NCBI RefSeq assembly: GCF_024170465.1
Contig: NZ_JALJYF010000001.1
Span: 868,001 to 932,000, forward strand
DNA: 64,000 nt
Origin: Natronospira proteinivora
Lineage (GTDB): Bacteria; Pseudomonadota; Gammaproteobacteria; Natronospirales; Natronospiraceae
Direction: 5' to 3'
Both the position numbers and the translations under genes were made by a program. This document shows, piece by piece, positions 61,524-64,000 of this stretch (within the stretch, counting starts at the first letter, position 1; each line of letters starts with the position of its first letter). The notes below the pieces were generated by a model. The model was not told the DNA's origin. It worked only from the letters and a program-made list of their open reading frames with translations, and ran no database searches.

Positions 61524-63155
61524 TCAGTTCTGTTTGTAGCGTTGATCTGGTGAAACCGGGGTGGGCTCATTACCGGCATCATCCAGATCTGCCCAGGGCT
61601 CACGGGGCGCCTCAATCCGTGCACCCATCCTTGCCGCAAAGCGTTCCTGATGAAGCGAGCGGGTCAGACCCACCGACATCCCCAATATAACTACCGAGAA
61701 TGGCAAGGCCGCCATAATCACTGCCGATTGCAGGGTTTCCAGGCCGCCGGCCACCAGCAGTACGGCCGTCAGCACTGCCAGAATGCCCCCCCAGAGAATA
61801 CGATGGAAGGTCGGCGGCTCCGGATCCCCGCCGGAAAGTATGGTATTGATCACCAGGGTTCCGGCATTGGCGGAGGTCACCAGATAGGTGCCGATCAGCA
61901 CAATCAGGCCAAAAGAGACAATCACGCCCACAATGCCCAGCCCCATACCTTCAATCGTGACGAACAGGGCCCGGGCCACATCCTCATTCACCGCCTCGCT
62001 CACGCCGCCATCACCAAATAGCTCCTGATAGAGGGCGGTGCCGCCGAACAGGCCAATCCAGATCATGGTAATGATGGTGGGTACCAGTAGCACTCCCATG
62101 ACGAACTCACGGAAGGTTCGACCCCGGGAGACCCGGGCGATGAACATGCCCACGAAGGGCGACCAGGCTAGCCACCATCCCCAGAAGAAGACCGTCCATT
62201 CCGACTGCCACCCATCATCGTGGGTGGCATTGGTGTAGAAGGTCATGGTAAAGAGATTCCCAATATAGGCTCCTGCCGATTCCAGGGTCATGGCCACCAG
62301 ATACTGTGTGGGGCCCATGAGCAGCAAAAAGACCACCACGGCAATACTCAACCAGAAGTTGAGTTCCGAAAGCAGTCGCACTCCCTTCTTCACCCCCGAG
62401 ACCACCGAAAGCGTGGCCACCGCCATGATGCCGAAGGTGACGGTCAGCTGAAGCCATAGTGTCACATCCAGACCGAAGACCTGAGCAATACCCGCGTTCA
62501 TCTGCTGCACCCCGAGCCCCAGGGTGGTGGCAATACCGAAGACCGTAGCGAAGGCTGCCAAGATGTCTACCGTATCCCCCACCGGGCCATCCGTATACTT
62601 GCCCAGCAGCGGCTGTACGCCGGAGCGAATAGTCAGGGGCATATCCTTACGGTAGGCGAAATAGGCCAATACCAGGGCAACAAAGGAGAAGATGGCCCAG
62701 CCATTCATGCCCCAGTGAAAAAAGGTCAGCCGCATGGCCACCTGTGCGGCCTCCGGGCTCATGCCTTCCGCAACGAAGGGGTTGCCCTGGAACTGCATAA
62801 TGGGCTGAGCCACGGCCCAGAAAAGAATCCCGACGCCGGTGCCCGCTGCAAACAACATGGCGATCCAGGAGAAAAAGGCAAACTCCGGCTGCTCGTTGTC
62901 CCGACCCAGACGGACATTCTTGTAGCGCCCCACTCCCAGCCAGATCATATAAAACAGCAAAAAGGCGACTACCAGAACGTAATACCATTCCAGAAAGGGG
63001 GTGAGAAAATCTCGCATTGTCCCCAGTACGGAGGAAAGCCGGTCAGTGTGGAAAGCACCGGCAATCACCGCCAGCACCATGATTAAAATGGAGACCGTGG
63101 TCACCCGGGGGTTCATCCCCTTAAACACCCCTGATCGTGACTGGTTGTAATACAT
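61524..63155 (-). CDS. BCCT-family betaine/choline/carnitine transporter
   Basis: A 543-aa transporter with twelve predicted membrane helices. Family features are GMNPRVTT before the first helix, the WGINGWAIFSF-type helix with aromatic residues near MRLTFFHWGMNGWAIFSF, and the WTVFFWGWWLAWSPFVGMFIARVSRGRT signature. Members take up glycine betaine, choline or ectoine driven by sodium or protons. It therefore imports compatible solutes during osmotic stress. ATG at 63155 is preceded by AGGGAG at good spacing; the longer frame to 63296 has no membrane or family features. It is divergent from ectD. Confidence 0.93.
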   Translation of the reverse strand: MYYNQSRSGVFKGMNPRVTTVSILIMVLAVIAGAFHTDRLSSVLGTMRDFLTPFLEWYYVLVVAFLLFYMIWLGVGRYKNVRLGRDNEQPEFAFFSWIAMLFAAGTGVGILFWAVAQPIMQFQGNPFVAEGMSPEAAQVAMRLTFFHWGMNGWAIFSFVALVLAYFAYRKDMPLTIRSGVQPLLGKYTDGPVGDTVDILAAFATVFGIATTLGLGVQQMNAGIAQVFGLDVTLWLQLTVTFGIMAVATLSVVSGVKKGVRLLSELNFWLSIAVVVFLLLMGPTQYLVAMTLESAGAYIGNLFTMTFYTNATHDDGWQSEWTVFFWGWWLAWSPFVGMFIARVSRGRTFREFVMGVLLVPTIITMIWIGLFGGTALYQELFGDGGVSEAVNEDVARALFVTIEGMGLGIVGVIVSFGLIVLIGTYLVTSANAGTLVINTILSGGDPEPPTFHRILWGGILAVLTAVLLVAGGLETLQSAVIMAALPFSVVILGMSVGLTRSLHQERFAARMGARIEAPREPWADLDDAGNEPTPVSPDQRYKQN

Positions 63156-63482
63156 TGCTGCTCCCTGACCGGCAATGAGAAAAAATGGTCGCTCAGCATA
63201 ACAAAGGGCCGACACGCACGCATTGTCTCGACACCAAGGCGGCGGAAAGCCGGTGACTGCCCCCTTGATATACCACCTACCCATCCCCATGGTCATGGCA
63301 GAAGGCCGAGGCCACCCCCATGGTCTCTACCGTAACCACACTACGGTGCAGGGCAACTTCACCTAGCCTAATCATCCTAGGCAATGCCAAAGGTACAGCG
63401 CCCTGCCGGGCCGATGGGGCTTTATTGGGCCTCGACCATTCGAGTGACCTAATGAATCGCAAGGTACGGAGGTGATTGCATC
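63156..63482. promoter_or_regulatory. Divergent BCCT / ectD regulatory region
   Basis: This 327-bp gap holds no gene that I can support. An inverted repeat GCCTA-N7-TAGGC lies at 63366-63382, a possible operator. An exceptionally strong ribosome-binding site, GGAGGTGAT (63468-63476), is six nt before the ectD ATG. A TATGCT at about 63200 could be a -10 for the BCCT gene, but no convincing -35 goes with it. Confidence 0.45.
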
Positions 63483-64000
63483 ATGGCACAGACGGCAGAA
63501 GCTATCCGAGACCCTTACCCCACCCGACTTCAACAGCCGCATGAGCCGATACCACGCATGGACCCGGTTGTTCATGCGCGCAGCGATCGTCGCTGGGATG
63601 GCCCCCTGGATGAGGTGGCCCTGTCCCGGTACGAGCGAGATGGATTCCTCTGGTTCGAAGGTTTCTTCTCTCAGGAGCGCATGGCGCCGTTCTTTTCAGA
63701 ACTGCGCGAGATGGCGCGGGACAACGCATTGACCGAGTCCGAACAGGTTATTCAGGACCCCAGTAGCGGGCGAATCCGTTCGGTATTTGGCATGCATGAG
63801 ATCTCCGAGAATTTCGATCGACTGACCCGCGACCCACGCATTCTGGGTATGGTTCGTCAACTCCTGGGGAGTGAAGTCTATATTCACCAGTCCCGAATTA
63901 ACGACAAGTTCGGCTTTCAGGGAAGCGGTTTTGACTGGCACTCCGATTTTGAAACCTGGCATGCCGAGGACGGAATGCCTCGCATGCGCGCCGTGAGTGC
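63483..64000 (+). CDS. ectD: Ectoine hydroxylase, 5' part (runs off the window)
   Basis: The first 172 codons of a phytanoyl-CoA-dioxygenase-family enzyme, cut by the end of the window. The EctD signature is complete: FDWHSDFETWHAEDGMPRMR, with the iron ligands His153 and Asp155; the second His ligand lies beyond the end. The enzyme hydroxylates ectoine to 5-hydroxyectoine with Fe(II) and 2-oxoglutarate. ATG at 63483 has GGAGGTGAT six nt upstream. Ectoine synthesis genes (ectABC) are not seen here and may follow. Together with the BCCT transporter it forms an osmoadaptation locus. Confidence 0.93.
   Translation, partial: MAQTAEAIRDPYPTRLQQPHEPIPRMDPVVHARSDRRWDGPLDEVALSRYERDGFLWFEGFFSQERMAPFFSELREMARDNALTESEQVIQDPSSGRIRSVFGMHEISENFDRLTRDPRILGMVRQLLGSEVYIHQSRINDKFGFQGSGFDWHSDFETWHAEDGMPRMRAVS

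Overview
The window looks like a chromosomal segment of a halophilic or haloalkaliphilic gammaproteobacterium. The gene order fabD-fabG-acpP-fabF ... tmk-holB-pilZ, the GspG-N pseudopilin block, a PsrA-like regulator and FabB are gammaproteobacterial. The beginning of an ectoine hydroxylase gene (ectD), a BCCT osmolyte transporter, a poly-gamma-glutamate locus and many acidic protein tails point to a salty habitat. An affinity with Ectothiorhodospiraceae or Natronospira-like bacteria is a guess; no rRNA or marker gene here settles it. No tRNA, rRNA, CRISPR array, transposase or prophage was seen.

Layout. 0.2-1.3 kb: Xre-RES toxin-antitoxin operon with two copies of a palindrome at its promoter. 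1.5-3.4 kb: ClsB-like phospholipase D divergent from an EEP-family phosphodiesterase. 3.4-8.6 kb: a one-TM protein, a PsrA-like TetR regulator coupled to a YiiX-like cysteine hydrolase, a FadJ-like beta-oxidation enzyme and a hot-dog thioesterase, closed by a strong terminator. 8.7-20.6 kb (minus strand): a long operon-like run fabD-fabG-acpP-fabF-pabB-pabC-mltG-tmk-holB-pilZ-pgsB-pgsC-pgsW with many 4-nt ATGA overlaps; the poly-gamma-glutamate genes sit where tatD often follows pilZ. 20.9-26.6 kb: type II secretion gspG-gspN. 26.6-33.8 kb: a hypothetical membrane protein, a small esterase, a very large propeller sensor that ends in a GAF domain, and a signalling group (ComFB, EAL-HDOD, GGDEF). 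34-38.3 kb: an RND pump with its adaptor. 38.4-41 kb: macrodomain, cardiolipin synthase and dual-specificity phosphatase in one run. 41-46 kb: fabB divergent from an aldehyde dehydrogenase/aminotransferase pair, then an EamA transporter. 46-48.9 kb: a lipoprotein and a PhoU/Na-Pi cotransporter pair with Pho-box-like repeats upstream. 48.9-56.2 kb: an M17 aminopeptidase divergent from a complete tripartite RND pump. 56.3-64 kb: an N-terminally truncated tricorn-like protease, a YdbS/YdbT-type PH-domain pair, a BCCT transporter and the first part of ectD.

Themes. Lipid and fatty acid metabolism recurs: synthesis (fab genes), degradation (fadJ), two cardiolipin synthases, and a probable regulator whose half-site motif recurs at fabB. 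Other themes are envelope export, osmoadaptation and cyclic-di-GMP signalling. Everything here is read from the sequence alone, without database searches; family names rest on motif recognition.
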